Shown: positions 45,807-57,769 of the stretch, piece by piece
Numbering within the stretch: the first letter of the stretch is position 1
Layout: each line of letters opens with the position of its first letter
From: Aspidapion aeneum
Taxonomy: Eukaryota > Arthropoda > Insecta > Coleoptera > Brentidae
Assembly (NCBI GenBank): GCA_963576565.1
Contig: OY755047.1
Span: 34,997,851-35,061,850 of the forward strand
Direction: 5' to 3'
DNA: 64,000 nucleotides
Program-made: the position numbers and the translations under genes
Notes under the pieces: generated by a model
The model's database searches: none
The model's input: only the letters and a program-made list of their open reading frames with translations
Told to the model about the DNA's origin: nothing

Positions 45807-46520
45807 TTCCTCTACTCGTTCTATTTTCTCTTGGATTATTATGATCGTAATATCTTTATCTGTGTTTTTTATGATTTTAGTTTTAGTGTAGTTCGTACTT
45901 AAGCCCATATTTTTGGTATCCAGTTCTTCCAGCATTTTTATCACTTCTTCTTTCTTATCTGTTATTAAGGCGATATCATCACCATATCTTAGGTGGTTCA
46001 AGTATTGTCCGTTTACTGTGATGCCTATTTCTTCCCAATCTAAGTTTTTAAAAACATCTTTTAGGGCCTGGTTAAATAGTTTAGGGGATATTGTATCACG
46101 CTGTCTGACACCTCTTGTTAAGAGGATTGGCTTGGTTTCTTCGTGGATTTTGATTGATGTTGTTGCTTCGCTATATATATTGGCTATTAAGTCTGTGTAA
46201 CTGTGATTTATTCGGCTACTAATTAAAGATGCTTTTACTGCCCAGTGCTCACCGCTTTTGAAAGCTTTTTCAAAGTCTGTAGACGCAATATATAGTAAAA
46301 TCACAGCCTACCTAAAGGTAGGCTGTGGTGAAATGTTGTATTCGTTGGCTCGTTCTATTGGGATTTTTATGGTATGTGGTCAACTGTACTGAAACCTTTT
46401 CTGAAGCCTGCGTTATTTTGATTGATATTCGTCAAATTTTGTTGTGAGTCTATCTGTTAATATTTTCGTAAAAAGCTTATAAGGTTGAGAATTAACAAGC
46501 CTATAATCGTGCCAAGCTTC
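45806..46520 (-). pseudogene. RTE-like LINE fragment (family B), RT domain
   Basis: The minus-strand frame from 46304 reads FEKAFKSGEHWAVKASL, IANIYSEATTSIKI, RGVRQRDTISPKLFN, then YLNHLRYGDDIALITDKKEE: RT motifs of the RTE type, with YGDD at the catalytic site and RQRD where RQGD is usual. It reads open for 209 codons, but the last 40 or so belong to the adjoining MITE arm. Sister copies at 57770-60012 and 54405-54850. Confidence 0.8.
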
Positions 46521-47116
46521 AAAACTCTCGGAGCTATTGCACCCAAAACGGCTTTTCTATGTCTCTAATGATTGTAAAATTTTTGCAAATTCGCGTATTC
46601 TTTAAACTTTTCGCTTGGAAAAAATGCTTCTTGGACGTTCGTAACTGTGTATTCAAGAAATAACTAAGAAATAACGCGGTTACTATGGGACTCAGCAGCC
46701 AACCTAACCACAAACGCAGTTACCTGTTATCATGTCAGGATGTCAGTCCCAAAATATAATTAATCAAATAGTAGCGGGTGTAAAAGTTTTTCACACGCTC
46801 CTAATAAGGCGCTGACTGTGAAGTAGCACTTTGAAACTGGCACCTCGACAAAAAATATGATTCCGGAACGTACCACCATCCAAAGCCTTCTTATTACAGA
46901 AATATTAAAAAACCTTATCGTTTCATTGACTGAACTTACACATTATTAACCGATTATTTACTATCTCTTTTTAATTTAATATATTAGGAAAGACGCCTAA
47001 ACACACATTATATTATTAACCAAATAGTAGTCTAGTCGTTTTATTTACTAAACTCACACATTATCGTCCAGCAACCTACTCTCTCTTTTTAACTCAATGT
47101 AGTAGGACCAAGGCCA
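46521..47116. other. no gene seen
   Basis: AT-rich spacer; a TACTCTCTCTTTTTAACTC / ACTATCTCTTTTTAATTTAA pair near 46965 and 47075 suggests a local duplication of about 115 bp. Confidence 0.45.
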
Positions 47117-47720
47117 ACACAAAAATAGAGGCCACGACCCTGAAAAAATCAGCTGTTCTCCCGGGGCTGAATTTTACATTGGGTCTTATGGGAGGTCAGA
47201 CGTTTTTTTATGATATTTTCAAAATGGCACTACAGATTTCCGCAAAATTTCAGTGAAATATTCTCAGACACCATCCCGATATTCCACCAAATGTTTGTAA
47301 GGAAGCAACATGATTAAAAGGTTTAAATCTTCAAGATTTAGCATTCCTTATTTTGAATTCAAATTACCCGCCATGTACCACATGCCAACTGTTATATTTG
47401 ACATGTATTTGACTTTGTCATATGTGATTGTCACATTCGCTTCTACTTTAAACTTAATTTTTGTGTGAGCTAATGAAGCGGCTATGAAAAATTAGGTCTC
47501 ACTATACATTCAAAAAAATTGTTCTGCGAGAATATAGTAAAAACAATCTCAAAAACGGCTTTAATAAAAAAAAATCAAATATCCATGAACCGTCATTCCA
47601 ACTTCAATATGTTAAAGACAATCAGCTGTGTCGTAACGTGACCATCAAAAAAAAATCAGCCCCGGATGTGACGTCAAAAAAGTGGAGGATCGTGGCCCGT
47701 CCATTTTGATAGCCCTGGTA
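47117..47720. mobile_element. inverted-repeat element with GGCCACGA / CCGGGGCTGA arms
   Basis: Left arm AGAGGCCACGACCCTG, then CCCGGGGCTGAATTTT; right arm AATCAGCCCCGGATGTG, then GGATCGTGGCCCG, complementary with mismatches. No transposase. Ends not precisely fixed. Confidence 0.5.
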
Positions 47721-47828
47721 GGACAAGCGCACACCAATCTAACAGTCATGGCATTATTTTGCAAAGACGTGTGTTTATAAGATGCCATTTTGACAATAAA
47801 TGTCACATGACTGTCTTCCATCAGCGTA

Positions 47829-48482
47829 CACTGAAAAAAAAACGATTTTATTATTAACAAATATTTGGTAAACCTGATTTTTGTTGTGCTCATTAAAAAA
47901 TATTAAAAGCAAATATCATTAATTATTCGTAACAAACCTTTTTTAAAGTGTTTAGTTATAAATAATATATCATTTGTTTCTTTAATAATTTGATGTTTTT
48001 GTAAATATTAATTGCCTTATATTAACCATAACCAAAACACTCTTTCTTTTAAGGTAACAGAACGTCTTTGTTATTAATACTTAAAATTTCCTAAATATAA
48101 ATATACTCTTAATATTGGCAAATATTTCTTTGTGTTTATTACAACAAACATTTTTTTGAATAATGTTATAGCGTGATTTTGTTATTATAACGGTCTGAAT
48201 TGGTTTCTATTAATTACTTCGTAAAGTTCAAACAAATTTGGTTATTATTAACAAGCGATATTATCGAGCAATATAAGTACCGTCTCGTCCACAGAACACC
48301 AGTCTCGGCTCGGGCCTTGTCGCGCGATATCGTAACGTTTCGGTTGATATTTTGTAGGGGAGAGCGGGGCTAGTTAAGCCACTTTTTACATAAATGCAAA
48401 TAAAAGCATTGCTATATTACACTGAAAAAAAAATCGATTTTATTATTAACAAATATTTGGTAAATCTGATTTTTGTTGTAAA
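47829..48482 (+). repeat. direct repeat ACACTGAAAAAAAA / AACAAATATTTGGTAAA
   Basis: A segment of about 58 bp at 47829-47886 (ACACTGAAAAAAAAACG, ATTATTAACAAATATTTGG) recurs at 48419-48478. The second copy is inside the pogo-type element. It looks like the end of a MITE. Confidence 0.65.
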
Positions 48483-48821
48483 TAAAAGCATTGCTATATT
48501 ACTTACAGTTTTACAATTATAATATGTTTAAGGCAAATATTGGTTTTTAAAACTATGCATTCAAACTTAAAAAACACTTTTTTCTAGCACCCTTGCAAGC
48601 GGCCCAACTAACCCCACCCACGGAGTAAGTTGGGTCATATGATGAGGCAAGTTGGGCATGGTTGAATAATTAGGAACTGTATATATATGCAACATAAAAT
48701 AACAGGAAATTCTTAGATTATTTTTATTGATAATAATAAAATACTAAACTTTAAATTTCTTAAAAAACAAACAATATAAAGTAACATAATTCTTGCTCTA
48801 GTCTGATTCGGAATTACGGTT

Positions 48822-49067
48822 TTAGCAAACATAAGTAAACCCTGCATCAGCACATGTTTCATGGGCCCAAAACTTGTAAGTTAAACATTGTACCCATTCT
48901 TCTTTTGGTTTGCTGTTTGAGAATGGTTCCATGCAGACTAGACAAAATGTTTCCTCTTCATCATCGCTGTCATCTTTCAGTGTCCTTTTCTGAGTAGTTT
49001 TTCCATGCTTCTTTTCCTTGAAGACATTTTTGGTTACAGATTTTTCTTTTTTTTTTACTTTTTTCAC
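48822..49067 (-). pseudogene. pogo-type transposase C-terminus with PHD-like zinc finger
   Basis: Lysine-rich segment (KKVKKKEKSVTKN) followed by an acidic patch (DDSDDEEE) and CLVCMEPFSNSKPKEEWVQC...WAHETCADAGFTYVC. The CxxC...C...H..C...C spacing and the WAHE motif are those of the zinc-finger tail found in many insect pogo/Tigger-like transposases. The frame stops right after the last Cys, where relatives have one more short zinc-ligand segment. The DDE catalytic domain is not readable upstream. Confidence 0.75.
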
Positions 49068-49917
49068 ATTCCAACTCTTCTTTAACCGGAGTTTCAGTTA
49101 GTATAGCTGTTGACCATTTTCTTCGGTTGATATTCTTGGTCTTTCTTTCGCCAGCTTTCGGAAAAGCACGAATTTTTAAAATTTCCCTAGATCGATTGGT
49201 AATAATAGATCACACAATTTTAAGTCACCGGGTATTTGCCTCAAATTTGAGTTGAAGGGTCTGTGTGATGTCATAAATAAATAAATGGCGGCTTTTTTAC
49301 TGTTTTTTCACAATTTTTGGCTTATAACTTCTGCCAATAACTTAGTTTTACAGAAAAACTAATCGTTTTTTGTTTGCAAGAGAACACCAATCAAGATACC
49401 GCGTGAACAAGTCCACATCTAGGGGGCCTAATTTCCATAAGAGGGTAAAAAACAGATAGAATATAGCATATATTAATAAGAGACCGCAATATGCCCGATT
49501 CCAGTCGAAAGCATTTCAGCGTTGCCAAAGGCAACTTTGATAAATAACTACAGGCGCAAGTCGTCGCAGTCTTTAAGACGCGGACAATCTAAAACATTTC
49601 TTTAGGGCGAGAATTATTACATGACGTGATTTTTAGTCCATCATACGTACGCATGCTGATTTTAACCTTAAAATAAAAAAAAATGTTTGTAGAAAATGTA
49701 TGGGGTTAGCTGGGCCGGCACACCTACATACAAATTTGAGAGAGTCGGCAATCATGTTTGCGTAAATATTAGCATCGTTATAATTTCATTAAACTCTGTC
49801 TAAATATGTAAAGTTAACTATAAAAAACCGAATGGGGGCATGCAGGTGTTATAAAACAATCTGGAAGATGTTTTCCAAAATAACAAAAAGTTACTTACGA
49901 GGTCCAAAAAAAAAATG

Positions 49918-50620
49918 CCTCTGTAGTGAAATAGCGCGTATCAAAATAGCGCGTATCAAAATAGCACGCTCATTTGGGCGCGTGTTCAAAATAGCGCGTG
50001 ATCAAAATAGCGCGTATCACAACGGCGCGTTATAAAAATAGCGCGTATCAAAAGAGCGCGTATCAAAATGGCGCGTGTTCAAAATAGCGCGTATTAAAAT
50101 AGCGCGTATTCAAAATAGCGCGTATCAAAATAGCGCGTGTTTAAAATACCGTGTGTTCAAAATAGCGCGCCTTAAAAAAGTGCGTCTAAAAAGATCGCCA
50201 TTGCAGGGGTCTCTTTCTAACATATTTAAAAAAAAGAAACTTTCCTGACTTTTTTCCCGGGATACTATAGGGTGTAACCAAACCGAACCGAACCGAACCG
50301 ATTCAAACCGCACCGAACTGAAATGAACCGAACCAAACCGAAACATTTTTAGTATAGCAAGCCATCGGTTTATTTAACGGTTAAGTAAGTATAACTTATC
50401 TGACCTAGCTCCAACTGTTTAGGTGAATATACCTAAGCAGACCTGATACGCGCTATTTTTAATACGCGCTATTTTGATACGCGCTATTCTGATCACGCGC
50501 TATTTTGATACGCGCTATTTTGATACGCGCTATTTTGAACACGCGCTATTCTGAAAACGCGCTGTTTTGAAAAGCGCTGTTTTGATACGCGCTATTTTGA
50601 TACGCGCTATTTCGTTACAG
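49918..50620. mobile_element. foldback-like element 4, arms of GCGCGT minisatellite
   Basis: Ends TGCCTCTGTAGTGAAATAGC and, inverted, TGCTCTGTAACGAAATAGC. The left arm (49935-50175) has about 17 copies of CAAAATAGCGCGTAT with variants; the right arm (50445-50610) the complement. In the centre are AAACTTTCCTGACTTTTTTC, then CCGGGATACTATAGGGTGTA and AACCGAACCGAACCG (50230-50340), the same core as elements 1-3, in one orientation only. Inserted into the pogo-type element. Confidence 0.85.
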
Positions 50621-51246
50621 AGCAAAAAAAAAATAGGTCAAAATCTGTTTCTTGGAGATACACACATCACAGATTCTCACTGCGGACTAATGCATGAGCA
50701 AAGGCGAATTTGCCACGTGGGTGGCGCTGGCAGCTGACGTCTAATTGTCGAGTTAATAGGGGTTTCTCAACGTGCCCCTATGCCCAACGAGCCCCGCTCT
50801 CCCCTACGTATGAGCCGCGGTCTAGACCGAACCGACCCGACGCCCTACGTAGCATTGTATTACACTGTGCCCAAAAATCAAGGGGACGCCATGTTTTGGG
50901 AAGAACATTGACCAAACAAAGTATAGTTTTTGTGATTTTGTGCTAATACAGACCTAAATACGCGGGTATCTTTATGGGATCATAATGGTGTTTTGGTTGC
51001 AAGAGTCGAAGTGAACAAAAAGTCATCAGGAATAACGCTTTAAAGGTAGAAATATAGCTTCAAGAATAAAAACGTATTCATTGTATAAACTTCTTGTTCT
51101 GTGGAAACTGATTGCTTTATAAACAAACAGTAAATAGGATTGATTTTTATTTAACTGATTTATGTGCTAATTGTCGACAAGTATCCACAGGCGTAGGCTT
51201 TATTTGTTTTTAATATAAAATTCATACTCTTTTTTTTTTGTTTCAG

Positions 51247-51298
51247 ATATCCGCTTAAAGATGGAAACAATCTGGCTTTGGTCGTCCACAATAACATA
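51247..51298 (+). CDS. penultimate exon of a host gene
   Basis: Preceded by a long T run and TTTCAG (51241-51246) and followed by GTAAGT (51299). 52 nt, read as one base plus 17 codons YPLKDGNNLALVVHNNI, ending in phase 0. It joins in frame to the exon at 51727. Both splice sites are near consensus, unusual in this window. The gene is not recognised; upstream exons would lie left of the inserted pogo-type element or be absent. Confidence 0.6.
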
Positions 51299-51494
51299 GT
51301 AAGTGTTATTTATTATTTTTTTTAAATGCTTTATATTTGTATTTTGTGATTTTAATAATTTTAAATTTGATGTCATTTGAATCATGGCTTCAATTCTTTG
51401 AATTAATTATTAAAGATTTTTAAGCAAAGAGCCTTTAGTATGAAAATGTGAAGTTTAAACCTTTTAACTTAAAGCAAACATTTAATTCTCTGCA

Positions 51495-51679
51495 CAGTGG
51501 CGTATATAGAAAACAAATCGGGGGAGGGGGCGAGACGGTTTCGGGAAGGGGGGGGGGGCGAGACCTCATGAGGCAGTATTTTAGGCTATTTTATGTTTAT
51601 ATTCATAAAATATGTGGAAAATATCGAAAAAAACTTAACTTTAAAGGGGGGCCCAGGCCCACCCTTATATACGCCACTG
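51495..51679. mobile_element. short hAT-like MITE in an intron
   Basis: Ends CAGTGGCGTATATAG and TATATACGCCACTG, 185 bp, with G-rich (GGGGGGGGG) and complementary C-rich inner edges. The flanking octamers TCTCTGCA and GTTCTGTA match at 5 of 8 positions. It lies in the 428-bp intron between 51298 and 51727. Confidence 0.8.
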
Positions 51680-51726
51680 GTTCTGTATTAAATTTACAAA
51701 TATATAAAATTTATTTTCTTTTTCAG

Positions 51727-51831
51727 GTCAGCACTGACTTGAAGGTGGAGGAAGAACAAAGGAAAAACATTTTAAAAAAACACGGGCTACCCATGCGGCC
51801 TTTCATAATGGTGGAGTCCCCGAACTTATAG
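51727..51831 (+). CDS. terminal exon of a host gene
   Basis: Preceded by TTTATTTTCTTTTTCAG, a good acceptor. Phase 0: VSTDLKVEEEQRKNILKKHG, then LPMRPFIMVESPNL and TAG at 51829-51831. The mix of charged helix and a short hydrophobic C-terminus looks like ordinary cellular protein, and codon use is not AT-saturated. AATAAA candidates lie at 51977-51995. With the previous exon it gives a 51-residue C-terminus; I do not recognise the family. Confidence 0.6.
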   Translation, partial: VSTDLKVEEEQRKNILKKHGLPMRPFIMVESPNL

Positions 51832-52254
51832 TGAGGTAAAATCAGTTTATGTCAGATTTGACAAAATTTTGTTTGCATCTCACATGGAACAAACGTGTGT
51901 ATATTTCATTAACCAACCTTTCCAAAAAAAACAAAGATTTCCAGCCACCATAAAAAAATTTGACTCCACTTTTATAATAAAATACAAATAAATATTTTTC
52001 ATCAAAACAACTTGCTTTTTATTATTATTAAAATTCTCTCGCCAATTATTCTAATACCTTATTCATTTCTATAGGGTTAATGGGAAAAACCAAACCGAAC
52101 CGAACCGACACCAATTTTGATCACACAACTTTATTTCTTTTCGACGATCCATTTTCGTCTTCCTAAGGCTAAGGTGTAGCCTGAGGAAGACAAAGAAATA
52201 CAGGTGTGTGATCAAAAGTGGTGTCCTTATTTCCATTAACCCTATAGAAATATA

Positions 52255-52680
52255 CAGGGTGTTCATTTTAAACCTTCCCAACCAAGATTTCTCGAAAATG
52301 ATTTTTTTTTGAGAAAAAGTAAAAACATGTCAATTAATTTATTAAGGAGGACACATTTTGGCTATCTTCTAGTTTTTGTAGTACACACCGCCTTTGAAAA
52401 GATAAGTGAATATGTCAAAAACAAATTGATAGATTTTCAAAATTTGTACACCTTTGTAAAGATATTTAAGAAACCTTCAAAAAAAAGTGTCAATTGACCC
52501 ACTTTCCATATTCAAAATATAGGGGTAAAATGTACCCCTCAAAGGGGGTGTGTACTACAAAAATTTTAAGATAGCCAGAATGTGTCCTCCTTAATAAATT
52601 AATTGACGTGTTTTGGCATTTTTAAAAAAAAATCATTTTCGAGAAATCTGGGGTGGGAAGTTTTAAAATTTTAAACAGAA
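52255..52680. mobile_element. inverted-repeat MITE
   Basis: CAGGGTGTTCATTTTAAAC with TCTCGAAAATGATTTTTTT and AAGGAGGACACATT at the left; their complements (AATGTGTCCTCCTT, AAAAATCATTTTCGAGA) at the right. The central TGTACACCTTTGTAAAGAT and CTACAAAAATTTTAAGATAGCC resemble 12368-12480, so it is a relative of that family. Confidence 0.75.
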
Positions 52681-53554
52681 CGTGAAACCTACAAATACCT
52701 TATTAATGCAGAATAACTAAATATAATTACAGCTACTAATTATATAATAACCCATAATTAATTAATTTAATATTAAATAAAAATGATCCTTATAATAAAT
52801 ATACAGTATATTAATAATTAAACTCACATATATTTTTAAATACCAACAATATATTAGTGCTTGATGTAGCTTTTTTTTAAATATTACCAGACGATTTTGT
52901 TTTTATTAACAAATATTTGTTTCAATTGTTGAAATTTCTTACCTGCAAACAAATATCTAATAAGCCAAATATGGGCAACGCATTTGGTAACAGTTACAAA
53001 ATGTTTGTTATTGTTACAAAATTCTTCTCTCAGTGTACAGTGGGCTAGAGGCAAAAGGGATTTTTTCGAGAAAAATGAGTGGTATATTAATCATTTATAC
53101 AACAAAGCATGTCAGTTTTAACAAAAAAGTTTGTCTATTACTTTTTAAGCACTTTACGCTCACTTTATCAAATAAAAATAGAAAAAAATAAATGAAATTA
53201 AAAAATAAAAATAATCTAAAGAAGATTCAAAAAATAAAAAGCTAAAAATGTAAAAAAATTTAAATGTTACCTGTGCATTAAAGAGAGGCAAATAAGTATG
53301 TTCCAAAATTACAATTTATATCGGGGCCCAAATTTAAAACACGCTACGAGCCTTATTTTCGGTGCAAAAGTTTTCACACGCTGCACAGAGGGCTCCCGAA
53401 ACCAATTTTTGGCAAAAACTAATTTAGGCATAATTTTACTCCCGGTTTTTATAAAAACCGGTTAAAAATGACTTGATAATAAACTTGTTCACTCAATTTG
53501 CCAAAGGTTATAGGCGTACGTTGCTTGTTTTAAACTTAAAGAAAATATTATCTA
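52681..53554. other. no gene seen
   Basis: AT-rich. TTATTAACAAATATTTG at 52908 and CTCTCAGTGTAC at 53028 belong to the MITE type noted at 47829. Confidence 0.5.
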
Positions 53555-53975
53555 TTCTATCTATCTATTTAGCCTTCCTCAATCCATCTTTGGTCGTAGG
53601 CCTCCCTCAATATTTTTCACTCTTCTCTGTCTGTCACCGTGTTCATCCATCTAGTTCCCGCGTGGTTCTTCAAATCGTCCGCGCATCTCATTTAGGGTCT
53701 TCTCCTACTTGTTTTATCCGCCTAAGGTCTCCAGTTTACAATACATTTGTTACGTCGATCGTCTTTCTGTCTGATATTATGACCGGTAAATTTTCATTTT
53801 AATTTTGCTACTTCTCCTTTGACATCCCTTACTTTTGTTTTATTTCTTATCCATTCATTCCTTTTTCTATCTGTTAGCTTTACATGTAAAATTTGTCTTT
53901 CCATTGATCTTTAGGCTTTTGTTACCTTATCCATGTTTGATTTTGTAATAAGTGTCCAGGTCTGGGATCCATGGG
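53555..53975 (-). mobile_element. RTE-like LINE fragment (family B), 3' end
   Basis: CTATCTATTTAGCCTTCCTC to GGGATCCATGGGTAAGTA, collinear with 3507-3875 and 57770-58175. Decayed coding sequence. Confidence 0.75.
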
Positions 53976-53984
53976 TAAGTACAT

Positions 53985-54400
53985 AATATACATTATTTGA
54001 AAACTCCAGAAGGTTCATTTTAATTGAATAAGTTTTAAAGAAAAATCTAAATTGAGTTCTACCTTCTTATTAATTTTTATATAAGTCTACCGACGCGTTT
54101 CGAAGTTTTTTAAATTACTTCATCATCAAGGCTAATTTTTTTCAAACGTATACAAAAAATAGAAACACATTGTAAGAGAAAATTCTTTTAACATTAAAGT
54201 AGTACTTACTCGAGTACTTGATTTTTCAACGATTCAAGAAGAAATTTGAGTTTTTGTTTATGCTGAATAAAGAAACAAAACCTGAAAATTGACAAATTTT
54301 CGCGAAAAATACGAAAAAACCATCGTGCTAACACAGAAACACTGAGGGTCTGAAAAACCCTTTCATACATTGGTTATACACTACTACACATACTCGTTTT
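53985..54400 (-). mobile_element. Penelope-like end with hammerhead-like motif
   Basis: The minus strand at about 54092-54134 reads CTTGATGATGAAGT, an A/T loop, then ACTTCGAAACGCGTC. The order is TGATGA, a stem that pairs with itself (GAAGT/ACTTC), GAAAC, then GTC: the hammerhead core arrangement with a very short stem III, as described for Penelope-like elements. No RT frame is present; it interrupts a family B LINE. Confidence 0.5.
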
Positions 54401-54404
54401 GAGG

Positions 54405-54850
54405 TACAAATAATATTTTTTATTTTTTAATTTGATTTCAGCTGTTTGGTGTTTTTTTTTTAGTTTAATAATTTGTCCCAGGTATTTATATTCCTCTACT
54501 TGTTTTATTTTCTTTTGGTTTATTCTGATCATAATATCTTCATCTGTGTTTGTTATGATTCTTTCAGCATTATTATCAGTTCTTCTTTCTTGTCTGTTAT
54601 TAAGGCTGAAAAGCTTTGCTGTGATTGATATCCGTCAAATTTTGTTGTTAGTCTATCTGTTAATATTTTCGTGAAAAGCTTATAAATTACATTGAGGAGT
54701 GTTATAGGTCGATAGTTTTTTAAGTCTGCTCCATCGCCTTTCTTGCGTAAAATAATGGTTATGGATTATTTCCAGTTGTTTGGAATTATTTTTTCTTTTA
54801 GTATTTTATTCACGAGAATATGAAGATGATGGGATATTATAGTTTTCATA
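54405..54850 (-). mobile_element. RTE-like LINE fragment (family B), RT region
   Basis: Matches 58210-58340 and then, after a deletion, 58850-58890 plus 59577-59680. At 54700-54730 GGTCGATAGTTTTTTAAGTC shows the sequence uninterrupted by the element that splits the copy at 58891. Confidence 0.75.
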
Positions 54851-56189
54851 ATATAATGACCTAAAAACTATCTGACAATAGACTTACATATAAACAATAA
54901 ATTACTTGATTTGTCCAAAAATATAGAATTTTCGAATTACTAATCATAGGCGTACGTTGCTATTTTAAAAACTAAAAATAATATTAAAATGATTGTTTCA
55001 TTAAGTCTTATGTATGTACAGAAAGACGCCGACCAAAAAAACGGTGGGTAGATGATTTTGGAAAATATCTAATATTAATGAAGAAAAAAAGTTGGATAGG
55101 ATTTTCAAAAACATTGAATGTCATATTGCATTTGCCAAGTTTTGAAAGTCTGTACCCTTATTGGAGCCGCCATATTGAATTTTGAAAATCTGACTAAACA
55201 TTCGTATTCAACGACCTTAAAAGCCCCTCTGTACCAAATTTGGTTTCAATCGGTTCATTTTTCTAAATCATGATCTGTGGATAGTTTTTTGGAAAAAGAG
55301 GGAGAGAAAAAAAAGAAGATAAAACATGTGCAATTGCAATTGGGGTATTAAATTTGTATTCAGCTTTTTTACATATATGCAGATAACACAGTTGTAAATG
55401 AAAAAAAAAACATTTTTTGTATGGGTATACAGATTTAGTGCGATAAAATACTATAGAGTATGATTATTTGATCAAAAGTATATACCTTACTTATTTGTCT
55501 TTTGTGTGGCTGTGATCAACTGTTAGCACTGGAGCATGTTATGTTAAAGAATATAATAATGTCAAAATATCGAAGAGGCGCATATGGACGCAGATTTTTT
55601 TTTACTGTAGTAATCCTGGATGTGTGTAGTTTTAAATAAAATTTATCTCTGGGTGGCAGCTTATAGCCGACATAAAGTTTTACTCTGACATATCCAAAAT
55701 TTCTTGCTTTTTTTTCAGGTTCTTACATGTCATAAATAAATTTTTCACTGTGTGTAAGTAATTCATCAGTTTTTTATTAAATAAGCAATTCTGGAATCTA
55801 CTTACCTTCCTCTCTCAAATCAATTTTAAATTCGCTTAAATTTAAAAACAAAACAAGGAAAAAAATTTACCAATACGGATTAAAATATTGACAATATTTT
55901 ACGTTTCAAGCACTACGAAAACAATATTTAAAATAAATCATCTCTGACGCCTGTCAAAAAGTATTATTAGTTTTGTTTCATGTGTTTTCAGGCCTACTAG
56001 ACTCTTTACTTTAGACTGACACTAAGCTTGCTGCCTTTTTGGGCATTGCACCTTAAGCACTTTTTGGCCAAAAATCAGATGTGTGAGCCGTCTGTGCGCT
56101 GCCCAGCATTTGAACTTTTGTAAAAAACGCCATTTTCAAAGCTTTTCTAGCATGTAAAAAACAACATTTTCAGTGGTAGTTATAGAAAA
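54851..56189. other. no gene seen
   Basis: AT-rich; TTGGAGCCGCCATATTGAAT at 55165 and TTGGTTTCAATCGGTTCATTT at 55240 are of uncertain origin. No convincing open frame. Confidence 0.5.
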
Positions 56190-57325
56190 TACTCTGCCAA
56201 TATATGGGCCCCTAAGCTCACACTAGGTACTATAGTTATAGTGTACGTGTGAGCTAATATAACTAAAAATTGAAATATATTTTATTCAACTCTAGACTAA
56301 ATTACCTTTTGTTTGATACCACACAAGCCATGTTTTGACTTAAACTCAAATTTTTGATATCTACCTCCACCCTTAAAAAAACAAAAACTAAAATGTATTT
56401 TGATAAACTCCGGACTCAATTACCTTTCGTTTGATATCACACACGCCATATTTTCACTTAAACTCTAATTTTTAAAATATACCCCCACCCTTTTCTTTTA
56501 AATAAATTAAAATGTATTTTGTTTAACTGCAGACTCAATTACCTTTCATTTGATATCACACACGCCATATTTTTACATAAACTCTAATTTTTGAAATCTA
56601 CCCCCACCCTTTTATTTGGTTTGTGTTTAGTGGATTTTGTTCATTTTTAAATGGGACCATCTCGACCCAAGACCCAGCCTAGGTAACAAATTTCATTAAA
56701 ATCGGCCAAGCGGTTTTTGAGTTATGCACGTTGGTCGTTACAGACAGACATACAGACATACAGACATACAGACATACAGACATACAGACATACAGACATA
56801 CAGACATACAGACATACAGACATACAGACATACAGACATACAGACATACAGACATACAGACATACAGACATACAGACATACAGACATACAGACATACAGA
56901 CATACAGACATACAGACAGACAGACAGACAGACAGACAGATAGACAGACAGACAGACAGACAGACATACAGACAGACGGCGCAACAAAAATGTTTCAAAA
57001 TCATCTGAAACGCAAAGATATATAAAAATTATTTGGTTTGTGTTCGGTGGATTTTGTTCATTTTTAAATGTGACCATCTCGACCCAAGACCCAGCCTAGG
57101 TACCAAATTTCATTAAAATCGTTTTTGAGTTATGCGCGTTGGTCGTTACAGACAGACAGACAGACAGACATACAGACAGACAGACAGACGGCACAACAAA
57201 AAATTTCAAAATCATCTGAAACGCAAAGATATATAAAAAATTTTGAAATCAGAGCAACTTTTTTTTCTCGAAAAAATTAGGATCACCATATCTCACACTA
57301 CTATAGTATAGTATATGTGTGAGCT
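56190..57325 (+). mobile_element. hairpin-ended microsatellite element, copy C (internally duplicated)
   Basis: Complete from TACTCTGCC to GTGTGAGCT. The CAGACATA array spans 56741-56975. About 200 bp containing TTTGTGTTCGGTGGATTTTG, GACCATCTCGACCC, a second short CAGACA tract (57150-57188) and AAATTTCAAAATCATCTG is then repeated, so the microsatellite-bearing module has been duplicated in tandem. Confidence 0.85.
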
Positions 57326-57769
57326 AAAAATAATAATACAATTGGTTCGAATGCATGGAAAACTCTATAAGTCATAGAAAATTCTCTTTTAAAAAACAGA
57401 AGAGCAATCTTGAATAATAAATTACTATTTTATGATTGAGCTCAAAATTTATAGAGCTCGTCGCATACTAATAAAACGAATCTTTGACATAAATAAAGAA
57501 AACAATGTAGCAAGCTATGTATAAAGCTCTGGAATAAATTTTGCAAAATGGAGTGCACTATCACGAGCCCCGCAAGATAATGACGTTGCATGAAATTACC
57601 CAACTTTGCCATTATAAGAACGAGCCCCTGTAATTATTTCCATCGCGGGTTAGGTGGTGCAATTAAAGTGTTAAAGAACACTTCGTCAGGATAATTAAGC
57701 AAAAGAGATAAAAACCATACACATATTTTGCCTTTTCTTTGTTGACTCCCTCTCTCTTTTTTTCATCTA
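57326..57769. other. no gene seen
   Basis: Flank of copy C; nothing recognised. A CTCTCTCTTTTTTTC run at 57750 precedes the LINE. Confidence 0.5.

Larger units (their letters stand above)
48357..50804. mobile_element. pogo/Tigger-like DNA transposon remnant
   Basis: TA (48355-48356) then GGGGAGAGCGGGGCTAGTTAAGCC; the other end is GCCCAACGAGCCCCGCTCTCCCC then TA (50805-50806). A TA duplication and a transposase C-terminal fragment (48822-49067) support the class. Foldback element 4 (49918-50620) is inserted inside. The remaining interior is decayed. Confidence 0.8.

Noticed and set aside
47829..53039. One large element bounded by GTACACTGAAAA and TTCTCTCAGTGTAC
   Set aside because: Ends are 5 kb apart, enclose host exons and other complete elements, and a second left end occurs at 48419; more likely separate MITE copies.
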